Positions 12,766 to 24,461 of a DNA stretch of 64,000 bases are shown in pieces (within the stretch, counting starts at the first letter, position 1; each line of letters opens with the position of its first letter). The stretch comes from Strongylocentrotus purpuratus. Taxonomy: Eukaryota; Echinodermata; Echinoidea; Camarodonta; Strongylocentrotidae. The notes under the pieces are model-generated. The model was not told the DNA's origin, did not search any database, and was given only the letters and a program-made list of their open reading frames with translations. The translations under genes were made by a program, and so were the position numbers. The stretch covers positions 17,934,254 to 17,998,253 of the forward strand of contig NW_022145606.1 of NCBI RefSeq assembly GCF_000002235.5, written 5' to 3'.

Positions 12766-12850
12766 ATAGGTGATGTGGTCTAGTGGCTAAGTTTCTGGAC
12801 TGTGAACCAAAAGTTACGGGATTTGAATCCCTCCGGTAGCACCTAAGTCT
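12766..12850 (+). mobile_element. tRNA-derived SINE head
   Basis: A tRNA-like block has an A-box-like tggtctagtggctaagt and a B-box-like gggatttgaatccc, followed by gtagcacct. It leads into the duplicated segment that starts near 12862. Pol III-type internal promoter boxes are seen; present activity is unknown. Confidence 0.65.
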
Positions 12851-12861
12851 ATTAAGTCTAT

Positions 12862-13830
12862 TAATCTACGTTTGCCACGCTAAACTTTGGTGTATGAAGT
12901 GGGTATAAATATGGAGGTCTACCTACTTGGATTTATTCCTTGAATGTATTGAGCGCTACAACTGCCGGAGCTAAAGCGAGGTTAATAGTACCTATAATAG
13001 TTTAGAGGAGTTAAGAGACTTTGGTTCATAACGTGATAATGATTTTGCGTTGGATGACAAGCGCTCCTGTTACAACTGTCCCCTACCAGTCAATATGATA
13101 ATAATAATGAAAACAAAATAATGATTGAGTACACTCGCAAATAATATATATCTTTCTCTATCTGTTGGTTCCATTTACCCAATGTCTAGTCATTGTTCTG
13201 CTCAAATATAATTATACTCATGTATATTGAAACAAGTTATGATAAATGAAATGAAATGTAATACATGCCTTTAGTCATTAGCTTTCGCCTTGTGTTTTAT
13301 ATTTTTGGGCTCACGTATTATAATTTTATGTAGTTCTTACCTTCACTTTGTTATCAATGAGTTATTTTCGCAAGACATCAATCTATGTTTGTCACGCTAA
13401 ACCTTGGTGTATGAAGTGGGTATAAATATGTAGGTCTACCTAGTTGGATTTATTCCTTGAATGTATTGAGCGCTACAACTGCCGGAGCTAAAGCGAGGGT
13501 AATAGTACTTATAATAGTTTAGAGTTAAGAGACGTTGGTTCATAATGTGATAATGTTTTTGCGTTGGATGACACGCGCTCCAGTTACAACTGCCCCCCTA
13601 CCAGTCAATATGATAATAACAATGAAAACAAAATAATTAATGAGTACCCCGCAAATAATATGTCTCTTTCTCTCTTTGTTAGTTCCATTTACCCAATGTT
13701 TAGTCATTGTTCTGCTCAAATATAATTATAATCATTTAGATTTAAACAAATTATAATAAATAAAATGACATGAAATATTGTGCATTTAAGTCTTCAGCTT
13801 TCGCCTCGTGTTTTAATTTTTGGGCTCACT
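12862..13830 (+). repeat. Tandem duplication, two units of ~517 bp
   Basis: Unit 1 starts near 12862 (taatctacgtttgccacgct) and unit 2 near 13379 (caatctatgtttgtcacgct). The units stay alignable to the shared ending ttttgggctcac, with scattered substitutions and small indels. Unit 1 is the body of the SINE whose head is at 12766-12850. Unit 2 lacks a head. Confidence 0.8.
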
Positions 13831-13835
13831 GTATT

Positions 13836-14300
13836 ATTCAAATTCAAATTCAAATTCAAAGTTTAGTCAACACTCTTCATAAAAACATTTAAAACATACA
13901 AATACAGAATGGAGTTACAAAAAAAAGTGATAACAAATACAATGGCAATTTATAAGACCATTTGGGATAGGCAGAAAGGAGGGATTCCTTGTATAAAAGC
14001 CTACCCCTAAAAACACACATACCGGAAAACGAGAACAAAAGAACAGAACAAAAAACAAAGAACATACTAAAACTTATTATCATGCACGATCAGAGTAAAA
14101 AAAAAAGTGTCAAAATTTGCCCATGCTATTAATAATGATTATTATACTTATTTAACAGAAATTGTTTTTATTTAATTTCAAAAGGATTGACAGTTTTGCA
14201 TTTTTTAATTTCCTGAGGTATACTAATCCATATTACTGCTCCTTTAAAAATAATTAATTTTTCATACAAGTCGTTCTAATCTTGGGGAGGTGATAATTTA
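13836..14300 (-). mobile_element. LINE 3' end (untranslated tail), minus strand
   Basis: In reverse complement the segment ends with a (TTTGAA)n microsatellite after actaaactttg, preceded by tttgtatgttttaaatgt and tttatgaagagtgttg. Such tails are typical of CR1/L2-type LINE 3' ends. No coding portion is recognised upstream, so the copy is truncated or non-autonomous. Confidence 0.5.
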
Positions 14301-15950
14301 GGGCATTTCTAGTATTAAAATTATGCACATCACAATTCAAGTTAAAACATGTTGATAAAAAAGTAGGCAAATTGCCATTAAAACATGAAAAAAGTTTAAT
14401 GTAGTTTTTACTTTTCGTTGTTTGTATTCCTTACCTAAACCCTTCGCCTTCCCTTCTTTCACTTGGTTTTCTTCTCCTTTTTCTTTTAGTCTTCGTCTTG
14501 AAATCCCACCTGCATTTTCTATTTCTGTCAGTTTCACTCCCCAGTTCATTTTAATTTCACTTTCTTGCATATCTAAGTATATGTGTGGTTTAATTTATCA
14601 TAACATTATTCTTTCTGCTGTTATTTCTATATTACAATTGTCCATAATGTTTATTTTGTGTAATGAATTTGTATAGGCCTATATTATCATTGTTTGAGTT
14701 TTTTGTATCCAGGGCTCTAAAGAACAGCAGTTTTTATTTTACTGAAGAGGCAACCCTATTTAAATAGAGCTGAAATAAATAATTATCATAAGTAGATGAA
14801 TGAGGGAATGAGTAAATTAAACAATGACACATATCGTATATATCTGTAAAATCAAAGAACCGGTACCGGACCGGCAGTAGTCCGAAGTTACATAACGCTG
14901 ATGTAAAATAATTGGTCGGTTTTGGAATCGGTGTGATTGATTGAATGACTGATTTCATTCGCCAAGCTTCAACATACAGCAATATATACAAAAATTACAG
15001 ATCAAAATTAAGTCAGCTTGAACAGGATAACCAAATAAAGCTCGATCATAGCCCATTTCCAGTGGGGCCCCCGACATTTAAGTACACAATTAATAAGTTA
15101 AATCGTATTATTTACAGGCAGATAAGAATCATAATGTTATTCGCTTCTCTCCTCTGACTCTCAGGCGATAGGTATTCCTTTATTTTCCTCTTAAAATAAG
15201 CAAAGTTTTCCTTTATATCATTAGGAATGGAATTCTAATGTTTTATGGCAATGTAATAAAACAAATTTCCAATACTACCTACTTGTTCTGGTAAGTTAAA
15301 GTGGAATCGGCTATTTCCTGCTTGATAATCATGTTAAGTCAGTTACAAGATCGAATTTGGATCGAATTTAATGATTCGACCTAGTATGATATAATTCTTA
15401 CACGTAATGCAATACGAGTTGCTTTAAATCTTTGGTTGACTTCAAGAAAAACAGCTTTAGAAAGTTTGCTAACCGCCAAACCGATTCCAAACGGACCGAT
15501 GTTTGGCCTTTTGACGTAATGTAAATTCTTGTGATATTGGCGTGACTGAGGTATCAGATATTTCGTAAATATGATGGGGTTCTAAATCAAAAATAATCCT
15601 CTTAACTTCTTATTATATTTTTAAATAGAAAAAAATAATGGAATCCAAAATACTAATACACATATGTCATCAATCTGCTTGGTGACGCATGAAATTGAAC
15701 TTAATTTTTGGGACTTACCTCATAATGTAGTATAATATCAACGTGTCAAAAGTCAAGCACTATAGAAGTTACCATTAACCCGTTATTAAAGATCCTCTCC
15801 TGTGCAAATAAAAATTTGTATCAACGGAAAGTTGACGGTGAACGTAGAATTACAATATAGCGGAATAAAAGCTATAAATCCTTTCAGCGGGAGCATGAGG
15901 TGCGCATGTTCATCGGACGAAACCCGTATTGAAGCTTTTGTAAACACCGT
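14301..15950. other. No gene recognised
   Basis: AT-rich sequence with scattered short open frames that show no family resemblance. Confidence 0.5.
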
Positions 15951-16860
15951 TACGGACGCCTAGCATTTTCACTCGACCAATTTTCACCAGGCACCTCCCG
16001 GGCGCCCCAGAATATGTGACCATACATGTGTAGAAATTAAAATCAGAAGGGTCCCATGCTGAGGTCGCAGAGCCCGTGAATCCCTACGAAAATCTCGAGG
16101 CCGCCTTCTGCCTCTGCTGGGAGGCCGCACGGAAAATGAAATGCGGGCAGGATACGGGCTCCGTAGATTAATCGAAGGCCAAATGTAATCCAGGCATCAC
16201 AGTCGGTTAGGGAAAAATCGTAGGGGCCCAGTACTTTACGTATACATTCCGGGGCCCGTACGGCGAGATAAATCAGGAATTTGGGGGAATTTTCGGAGTT
16301 GGTGCCGAGTTTGGCTGCTCCCAATTCTCCCAGCGTTTTCATCTGGCCGTTAGGCCGTAGAAAGGCCGTGATGGGGCAGTTGATGCACAGTAGGTGTCCC
16401 GTGTGGGCTCCGGACGGTGCCTGGACGGTGCCAGGACGGTCCCTCACTTTTTTTCTTCTGTCAATTCTCAATTGAGGCGCGGATGTCAGAGGACAAATAG
16501 TTCAGTGCACCGCACGGCACCCATCCGGGAGCCTTTAGGACCCAGATCGGACCCAGGGAGCCACTGGGTGCCTTACGGGCGCCTTGCATTTTCACTCGAC
16601 CAATTTTCACTGGGCACCTCCCGGTTACCACAGAATATGTGACCGCACATGCCGTAGAAATAAAAACAAGAAGGGTCACGTACGATCTCTAATATCCACG
16701 GCAAGCCGCCGGGTAGGGAAAATCGTACGGGGCCTATTGTATATGTGACCTAGGCATTACGGGGCTTTTACATATACACTCCAGTGCCCGTACGGCGAGT
16801 AAAAACATTTAGGGAATTTTCGGCCTGGACATTTTTCACCAGCCGTACGGAGATTTATTG
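15951..16860. repeat. GC-rich block with a ~70-bp repeated segment
   Basis: Base composition is far more GC-rich than on either side. The segments at 15951-16022 and 16573-16642 are near-duplicates (cattttcactcgaccaattt, then a cacctcccgg and agaatatgtgacc core). Many gtacggggcc-type words recur. A 142-codon minus-strand frame (16043-16471) shows no domain and is treated as chance. It is probably an old mobile element of unknown class. Confidence 0.5.
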
Positions 16861-17773
16861 TTCGAAGGCACACGGTTTTGTTTCGATGTTCAAGGTCGGG
16901 AATCACAGTCGGGAAAAAAAGAATAGTAGTGGGTTACACGTAACTATTTAATGATAAAGCTTCCACAGTTTTTAAGCTGTTTGAGATTCGAATCAATGTT
17001 GCTCAAGTAGTTTGGTCTTGTGTATGATATGTAGTTTGGTCCTGTGTATGATATTTTGTGTTGGGGGTGGGGGGAGGGGTGGCCAAAAAGTAACCCATCT
17101 CACTGAAGGGGGGGGGGTCACATTTATTTTGAGTTCTGACACGTCCCATGTCTTTTACAAATGCTCAAGCTTTGGGTATTTAGTGGGGAAGCACACGGTA
17201 CACTACCACAATCTCCCGAAAGAAACTCAGTGTGCACATCGGAGCGGTTTTAGACTACCGCGTGTAAAACCATAATCATCGTACATAATACAGTCATAGG
17301 AAGTCTGCATGAAAATTTGCAGTGTAGGTACAGGGCATACAGAGTGAATTCATGTACGCGTACGTTGCGTGTTCGCTAAACGTGATCTAACAACGCCCGA
17401 ACATTGACCATAATAAATAATAATCTTCAAATTCCCACCAAATATCATTCAAAACTTGCAAGATTAAATCGTAAATAAATCTATTTTACAGAACTATATA
17501 ATAATGTACATTTTTAATGTTTTTAATTAATCACATCTCAATAAATTTGATATTTTAAAAATTAGAAACACAGTCAATCAAATCTCTGAGCCAACGGGTA
17601 TTACGCTCCCGTGCGTAAAAAGTTCGCAAGATTGCATATAGCTTGTGTACGTCCGTTGGCCAAGTACGTCAGCTGAATGTTTGAAGTGACTCGGTAGCAT
17701 TGTTGAAGGTTGATGAAAAAATGCTTAATTTTTGTATAATGCGTAAACCATGCGCAAGTAATTTGAAAACTGT
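16861..17773. other. No gene recognised
   Basis: Mixed sequence with poly-G runs near 17060 and 17110. No domain or RNA gene is seen. Confidence 0.45.
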
Positions 17774-18524
17774 GCGGGAACTACGCGCAGCCGATGCGGG
17801 AAGTATGTGCAGCCAATGTGCAAATTGTGAGCATTGTATTCGTTAATCCTTCGTGAACTGGTCTTAAACATGCGTGCCACTCGGGCATTGGCACGCACCG
17901 GTCCCTACTGACACGGGTAGGATACGTACAGGATACGCATAGTTTAATTGCTAAGTGTTCACGAAAGTCGTCCACCAAATTTGTCGTGCCAACATTTTGA
18001 ACATTTCAAGCCTTGCCCCGCATTGGCCATCATCCTCCCGCACGTTCCGCGAACGCTTCCATCGTGGCATGAACGTGGCACGAAACAATGCGCAAATTAT
18101 GCGCAAACCATGCGCGACCCGAAATCGTGCAAGTGTCAGGGTGCCTTCCCTGACACTTGCACGATTTTGGTTCGCGCATGGTTCGCGCATTGTTTCGTGC
18201 CACGTTCTTGCCACATCGGGAAGCGTTTGAGCAATATTCGGGAGGATAAGGACCAATGCGGGACAAGGCTTGAATTCGTGGCAGAATTGTCAAAATGTTC
18301 AAAATTTTGGGACGACAAATTTGGTGGACGACTTTCGTGAACACGTATCCTACCCGTGTCGGTACTGACCGGTGCGTGCCAATGCCCGAATGGCACGCAT
18401 GTTCACGACTAGTTTACGACCATGTTCACGACGGATTTACGAATAAATTGCTCACAATTTGCGCATCGGCTGCGCATACTTCCCGCATTGGCTGCTCGAT
18501 CATACTCCCCGCCCGCCCCCAACC
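17774..18524. mobile_element. Foldback element, ~370-bp inverted arms
   Basis: The sequence is a long palindrome centred on a 6-nt loop at 18142-18147 (gtgtcaggg/ccctgacac). The arms stay alignable outward to 'gcgggaa' at 17774 and its complement near 18524, with moderate divergence toward the outside. The same peptide words appear in open frames of both strands, the signature of an inverted repeat. No transposase is encoded, so it is non-autonomous. Confidence 0.8.
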
Positions 18525-18794
18525 ACACTCCGGGAACGGAGGGACCGCATGCGTGTTTCCAAAATCTTCGGCTCGTATAAAAAAAAAAAAGGTCTACCCG
18601 TATTGAATTTACACACCGGACTTATGCTGAAATGCGTATGCGTAGACCAGCAAAGAAAGGAAAATAGAAAAGAAAAAGTTACCGCTGAAAGCATCTCGTT
18701 TCAATGCGTGAACAATACGTAAGTATGGCGTAAGTTTGACATAAGTATGTCGTTAACAGTGCATGTCATGTTTTTACGCATTGCACGAACGATA

Positions 18795-19155
18795 CACTCT
18801 AAAAAAAGATACCCAATATTGGGTAAAATTTTACACTTTACGAGGGTAAAAAGGGAACATGCATGTTTACTGGGTAAAATTTGACACAGGGGAGGTTGGG
18901 TAAAAATTTACCCATCAAATGTTTAATGTTATACCCAACTGATGTGCAATATATTTGACCCAATGTAAAAGGGAAAATGTTACCCAACGACAACCATGTT
19001 CCCTTTTTGTCACAACATTGGGTAATTTTTACCCAACTCATCTTGGGTACTCGTTTACTTTGTTCTTGTGTAATTTTTTACCCAAAAGTTGGGTAAAATA
19101 TTAACCCAACCTTATTGTATGATTTTTTATTTTTACACAGATTTGGGTAAAAAAG
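18795..19155. repeat. TGGGTAAA/TTTACCCA-rich repeat
   Basis: About a dozen copies of ttgggtaaa or its complement, in both orientations, are packed into 360 bp starting with actctaaaaaa. It may be a small MITE-like element built from short inverted motifs. No gene is present. Confidence 0.6.
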
Positions 19156-19639
19156 AAAATTTGTCCGAGGAGTAGGCTGGAAAAGTACATGCTATATATG
19201 TAGTGTAGTGTATGAGTAGCAGACCTCTCTATCTCTCTTGGCTAGACAGTCGTTCGCTTGGCGTGCTCGCAGTAGGTGACTGCATCGCGGATGACATGCT
19301 CCATACGAATAATGTGTTGTCCAGAATTATGAGCAATTTCATGTCCATATTGAGAAGATTTACACACATTCATGCAAATAAATGCTGCGGAAAGACACAA
19401 GTGCATGATCGAAGTCTATTTCGAACAAAGTCGTCCATCCTCTGTCGATCTTGAACACGATTAATTCGACGAACAGCTAATTCGGAACGACCGACCACGC
19501 TAGCGCTTTAATCATGGTTTTTAACATCAGTTGTGTCATAATACCAACGTTTAGGTGTCGAAACTTGTGCTTACCCAACGCGTGGTTCAAATATTAATCT
19601 GCATCGTTACTTTCTTACCCCGGAAATGCGCGCAGTCGA

Positions 19640-21721
19640 ATTTACATTTACATACGATTACATATTTTGGATAGACTGATCATACACTCCTATATATGAA
19701 TAAAAAGAGATAATTTCATGACATGTTAAGGACGACACAGAATGAAAGGGTTCCCCCTTGCAAACTATGTAATCACATAATGCAAGGGGCCCCCCTTGCA
19801 TTTTGTCCCGTCCTTTACATCTCATGGAATTATCTGCGATTACATAGTTTAGATAGACTGATCATACACTCCTATATAGAAATGAAAAGAGATCATTTCA
19901 TCACATGTTAAGGACGACAAAGAATGCAAGGGTCCCCCCTTGCATTTCGTCCCGTCCTTAACATTTCATACAATGATCTGCGATTACATAGTTTGGATAG
20001 ACTGATCATACACTCCTATATAGAAATGAAAAGAGATCATTTCATGACATGATAAGGACGACAAAGAATGCAAGGGTCCCCCTTGCAAACTATGTAATCA
20101 CAGAATGCAAGGGGCCCCCCTTGCATATTGTCCCGTTCTTTACATCTCATGGAATTATCTGCGATTACATAGTTTGGATAGACTGATCATACAATCCCAA
20201 AAGAGATCATTACAAGTCATGTTAAGGACGACACAGAATGCAAGGGTCCCCCCTTGCATTTTGTCCCGTCCTTAACATCTCATGGAATGATCTGCGATGA
20301 CATAGTTTGGATAGACTGATCATACACTCCTATATAGAAATGAAAAGAGACCATATCATGACATGTAAGGACGACAAAGAATGCAAGGATCCCCCTTGCA
20401 TTTTGTCCCGTCCTTAACATTTCATGGAATGATCTGTAGTTACATAGTTTGGATAGACTGATCATACACTCCTATATAGAAATGAAAAGAGACCATTTCA
20501 TGACATGTTAAGGACGACAAAGAATGCAAGGATCCCTCTTACATTTTGTCCCGTCCTTAACATCTCATGGAATGATCTGCGATTACATAGTTTGGATAGA
20601 CTGATCATACACTCCTATATAGAAATGAAAAGAGATCATTTCATGACATGATAAGGACGACAAAGAATGCAAGGGTTCCCCCTTGCAAACTATGTAATCA
20701 CAGAATGCAAGGGGCCCCCTTGCATATTGTCCCGTTCTTTACATCTCATGGAATTATCTGCGATTACATAGTTTGGATAGACTAATCATACACTCCTATA
20801 TAGAAATGAAAAGAGATCATTTCTTGACATGTTAAGGACGACACAGAATGCAAGGGTCTCCCCTTGCATTTTGCCATGTCCTTAACATCTCATGGAATGA
20901 TCTGCGATTACATAGCTTGGATAGACTGATCATACACTCCTATATAGAAACGAAAAGAGATCATTTCATGACATGTTAAGGACGACAAAGAATGAAGGGT
21001 CCCCCTTGCAAACTATGTAATCACAGAATGCAAGGGTCCCCCCCCCCTTGCATTTTGTCCCGTCCTTAACATCTCATGGAATGATTTGCGATTACATAGC
21101 TTGGATAGACTGATTATACACTCCTATATAGAAATGAAAAGAGATCATTTCATGACATGTTAAGGACGACAAAGAATGAAGGGTCCCCCTTGCAAACTAT
21201 GTAATCACAGAATGCAAGGGTCCCCCTGCATTTTGTCCCATCCTTAACATCTCATGGAATGATCTGCGATTACATAGCTTGGATAGACTGATCATACGCT
21301 CCTATATAGAAATGAAAAGAGATCATTTCATGACATGTTAAGTACGACACATAATGCAAGGGTCCCTCCTTGCATTTTGTCCCGTCCTTAACATCTCATG
21401 GAATGAAAAGAGATCATTTCATGACATGTTAAGGACGACAAAGAATGCAAGGGTCCCCCTTGCATTTTGTCCTTTACATCTCATGGAATTATCTGCGAAT
21501 ACATAGTTTGGATAGACTGATCATACACTCCTATATTGAAATGAAAAAATATCATTTCATGACATGTTAAGGACGACACAGAATGCAAGGGTCCCCCTTG
21601 CATTTTGTCCAGTCCTTAACATCTCATGGAATGATCTGCGATTACATAGTTTGGATAGACTGATCATACACTCCTATATAGAAATGAAAAGAGTTCATTT
21701 CATGACATGTTAAGGACGACA
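19640..21721 (+). repeat. Hairpin satellite array, forward-oriented part
   Basis: About 13 monomers begin with gcgattacatagtttggata. Starts lie near 19836, 19980, 20162, 20295, 20435, 20580, 20761, 20905, 21084, 21266, 21497 and 21638. Basic spacing is about 144 bp; longer ~181-bp monomers carry an extra cccttgcaaactatgtaatc block. Each monomer contains an imperfect palindrome of about 85 bp (gatcatttcatgacatgtta ... taacatctcatggaatgatc) whose tip is aatgcaagggtcccccttgc. Confidence 0.9.
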
Positions 21722-22765
21722 CAGAATAAGATGTTAAGAACAGGACAATTTGCAAGGGGGGACCCTTGCAATTCGTGACGTCCTTAACATATCATGAACT
21801 GATCTTTTTTCATCTCTAGAAGGAGTCTATGATATCTATCTATCCAAACTATGTAATTGCAGATCATTTCGTGAGATGTTAAGAACAGGACAAATCCCAA
21901 GGGGGGACCCTTGCAATTCTTCTCGTCCTTAACATCTCATGAAATGATCTCTTTTCATCTCTAGAAGGAGTCTTTGATCTCTGTCTATCCAAACTATGTA
22001 ATTGCAGATCATTTTATGAGATGTTAAGAACAGGACAAATCGCAAGGGGGGACTCTTGCAATTCGTGTCGTCCTTAACATCTTATAAAATGATCTCTTTT
22101 CTTCTCTAGAAGGAGTCTATGATCTCTGTCTATCCAAACTATGTAATTGCAGATCATTTCATGAGATGTTAAGAACAGGACAAATCACAAGGGGGACCCT
22201 TGCAGTTCGTGTCGTCCTTAACATCTCATGAAATGATCTCTTTTCATCTCTAGAAGAAGTTTTTGATATCTGTCTATCCAAACTATGTAATTGCAGATCA
22301 TTTCATGAGATGTTAAGAACAGGACATATCGCAAGGGGGGACCCTTGCAATTCGTGTCGTCCTTAACATCTCATGAAATGATCTCTTTTCATCTCTAGAA
22401 GGAGTCTTTGATATCTGTCTATCCAAACTATGTAATTGCAGATCATTTCATGAGATGTTATGAACAGGACAAATCGCAAGGGGGGACCCTTGCAATTCGT
22501 GTCGTCCTTAACATCTCATGAAATGATCACTTTTCATCTTTAGAAAGAGTCTATGATCTCTGTCTATCCAAACTATGTAAATGCAGACCATTTCATGAGA
22601 TGTAAAGAACGGGACAAATGACAAGGGGGAACCCTTGCCATTTGTGTTGTCCTTAACATCTCATTAATTGATCTCTTTTCATCTCGAGAAGGAGTGCATG
22701 ATCTATGTCTATTAAAACTATGTAATTGCAGATCATTTCATGAGATGTTAAGAACGGGACAAATA
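21722..22765 (-). repeat. Hairpin satellite array, inverted part
   Basis: Seven monomers of about 146 bp carry the same sequence in reverse complement (ctatccaaactatgtaattg, starting near 21837, then every ~146 bp). They form their own subfamily: ctagaaggagtct replaces the complement of actcctatatag. The array therefore flips orientation near 21722 with different subfamilies on either side. It ends abruptly where the 5S-like units begin. Confidence 0.88.
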
Positions 22766-23273
22766 GCAAGTCCATCAAGTCGTACACATATCCTTTAATG
22801 GGTGACAATAGTGATGAAACAGACTTTGAAAAGTTAGCATCTTGGATAGTTTTCACCTCGCCCTCATTCGTGACGTTATAGTAAGAATGCGCAATATGTA
22901 CGCCCTCACACTTTGCAAACACTAAGGGGAAAACATTGTGCCATAATATTGTCGGTGGTTCTATATGAAGGATGGAAGATGAGAAGAAGAAAGGCTTTGC
23001 CAGGGTGGGGGCTAAAGGTGTTTGTTAAAGAGGTGGATAAGGGGAGGAGGGATGGAGTAGGTCTTTACCCGAAAGCTTCTGATAAAAGGGAAGAGCACCC
23101 ACACGTTCGTCACCCTTTTCTTTGCGGCCAACCTTTCATTGAGAAAGATGGAATATCCTACCAAAAGGCGGAATGAAGGAATTCGGTGAATGGAAGAAAA
23201 AATAATAAAAAAGTTCAAAGAATGACGACAAAATGTTAACGGCCATCAAGTCGTCCACATATCAGAAAGCAAA

Positions 23274-23393
23274 AAGCCTACAGCACCCGGTATTCCCGAA
23301 GTTCCTCCCATCTTAGTGCTGACCAGGCCCTACGCTGCTTGACTTCGGAGATTGGACGAGAACCGGTATGTTCAGCATGGTATGGTCGTTGAC
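23274..23393 (-). rRNA. Divergent 5S rRNA-like gene, unit 1
   Basis: In reverse complement, 120 nt match animal 5S rRNA: gaccataccatgctgaa, accggttctcgtcc, gaagtcaagcagcgtagggc, agatgggagg and gggaataccgggtgctgtag. Differences from the usual animal sequence cluster at the 5' end (GTCAAC for GCCTAC) and in loop E/helix IV (ggaacttcggg for gaccgcctggg). The A-box region is well kept. A TATA-like tttaaata lies about 30 nt upstream and a T5 terminator follows the gene. It may be a variant 5S gene or a pseudogene; the changes are shared with unit 2, so they predate the duplication. Confidence 0.75.
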
Positions 23394-24214
23394 ATTTGTT
23401 TCTTCAATGCTAACCTATTTAAAAGAAACTAGTGACGTCACCATCTAATTATTTTTGAGAAAATGTGATCTCGACGAGTTCACAAATTGGTGTCAGTTAA
23501 TGGAGATGCTTCGGTTTCATCTATTCATGATTTGTTTCAAGTGACCGACTGAGTGAGGAAACAGGGAAACCTCGAATGCTGCTCCTCTAACTAAAAGACA
23601 AGCTCCTCTTCAGATGGGGCTTTTGTTCTATGGCATGGAGGTATCAATCACAAAGAGCGGAACGTCTATGCCCATTGTAGATCAGGTCCTGTAGAAAAGG
23701 AATACAATATGGATACATCTTATCAAAAATCATCCTTTGATGCGTGACAATAGTGATGAAACAGACTTCGAAATGTTAGCATCTTGGATAGTTTTCACCT
23801 CGCCCTCATTCGTGACGTTATAGTAAGAATGCGCAATATGTACGCCCTCACACTTTGCAAACACTAAGGGGAAAACATTGTGCCATAATATTGTCGGTGG
23901 CGCTATATGAAGGATGGAAGACAAGAAGAAGAAAAGCTTTGCAGGGTGGGGGCTAGAGGTGTTTCTTAAAGATGTGGTTAAGGGGAGGAGCGGTGGAGTA
24001 GGACTTCACCCGAAAGCTTCTGATAAAAGGGAAGAGCACCCACACGTTTGTCACCATTTTCTTTGCGGCCAGTCTTTCATTGAGAAAGATGGAATATCCT
24101 ATCCAAATAGGGAATGAAGGAATTCGTTGAATGGAAGAAAAAATAATTAAAAAGTTCAAAGAATGACGACAAAATGTAAACGGCCATCAAGTCGTCCACA
24201 TATCAGAAAGCAAA

Positions 24215-24331
24215 AAGCCTACAACACCCAGTGTTCCCGAAGTTCCTCCCATCTTAGTACTGACCAGACCCTATGCTGCTTGACTTCGGAGATTGGACGA
24301 GAACCGGTATGTTCAGCATATGGTCGTTGAC
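24215..24331 (-). rRNA. Divergent 5S rRNA-like gene, unit 2
   Basis: This is the second copy. It has the same unusual helix IV and 5' end as unit 1, several extra transitions, and a 3-nt deletion in the ccatacc segment (gaccatatgctgaac). The T5 run after the gene is kept; the upstream tttaaat box is followed by a small insertion. The deletion in helix II/loop B makes it the more likely pseudogene of the two. Confidence 0.7.
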
Positions 24332-24461
24332 ATTTGTTTCTTCAATGCTAACCTAAAGAAATTTAAAAGAAATTAGTGACGTCACCATCTGATTATTTTC
24401 GAGAACATGTGACCTCGACGATCGCGAGTTCACAAATTGGTGTTAGTTTTAAGGGAAGACA

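Larger units (their letters stand above)
22771..24450 (-). repeat. Two tandem ~941-bp units, each with a 5S-like gene
   Basis: Unit 1 (from ~22771) and unit 2 (from ~23716) align with an offset of about 941 bp (cctttaatgggtgacaatag at 22792, cctttgatgcgtgacaatag at 23734). They are very similar up to gtgttagtt near 24450, where unit 2 breaks off. Each unit carries one 5S-like sequence on the minus strand near its right side. This head-to-tail spacing is what 5S rDNA arrays look like. Confidence 0.8.

Noticed and set aside
16043-16471. 142-codon minus-strand frame in the GC-rich block
   Set aside because: GC-rich composition lengthens chance frames; no family resemblance and no splice sites that fit.
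17781-18396. Several 85-130-codon frames on both strands
   Set aside because: Identical peptide words on both strands are explained by the palindromic foldback element.
20000-22700. CRISPR-like array of regular repeats
   Set aside because: The units are contiguous satellite monomers without unique spacers, in animal DNA.
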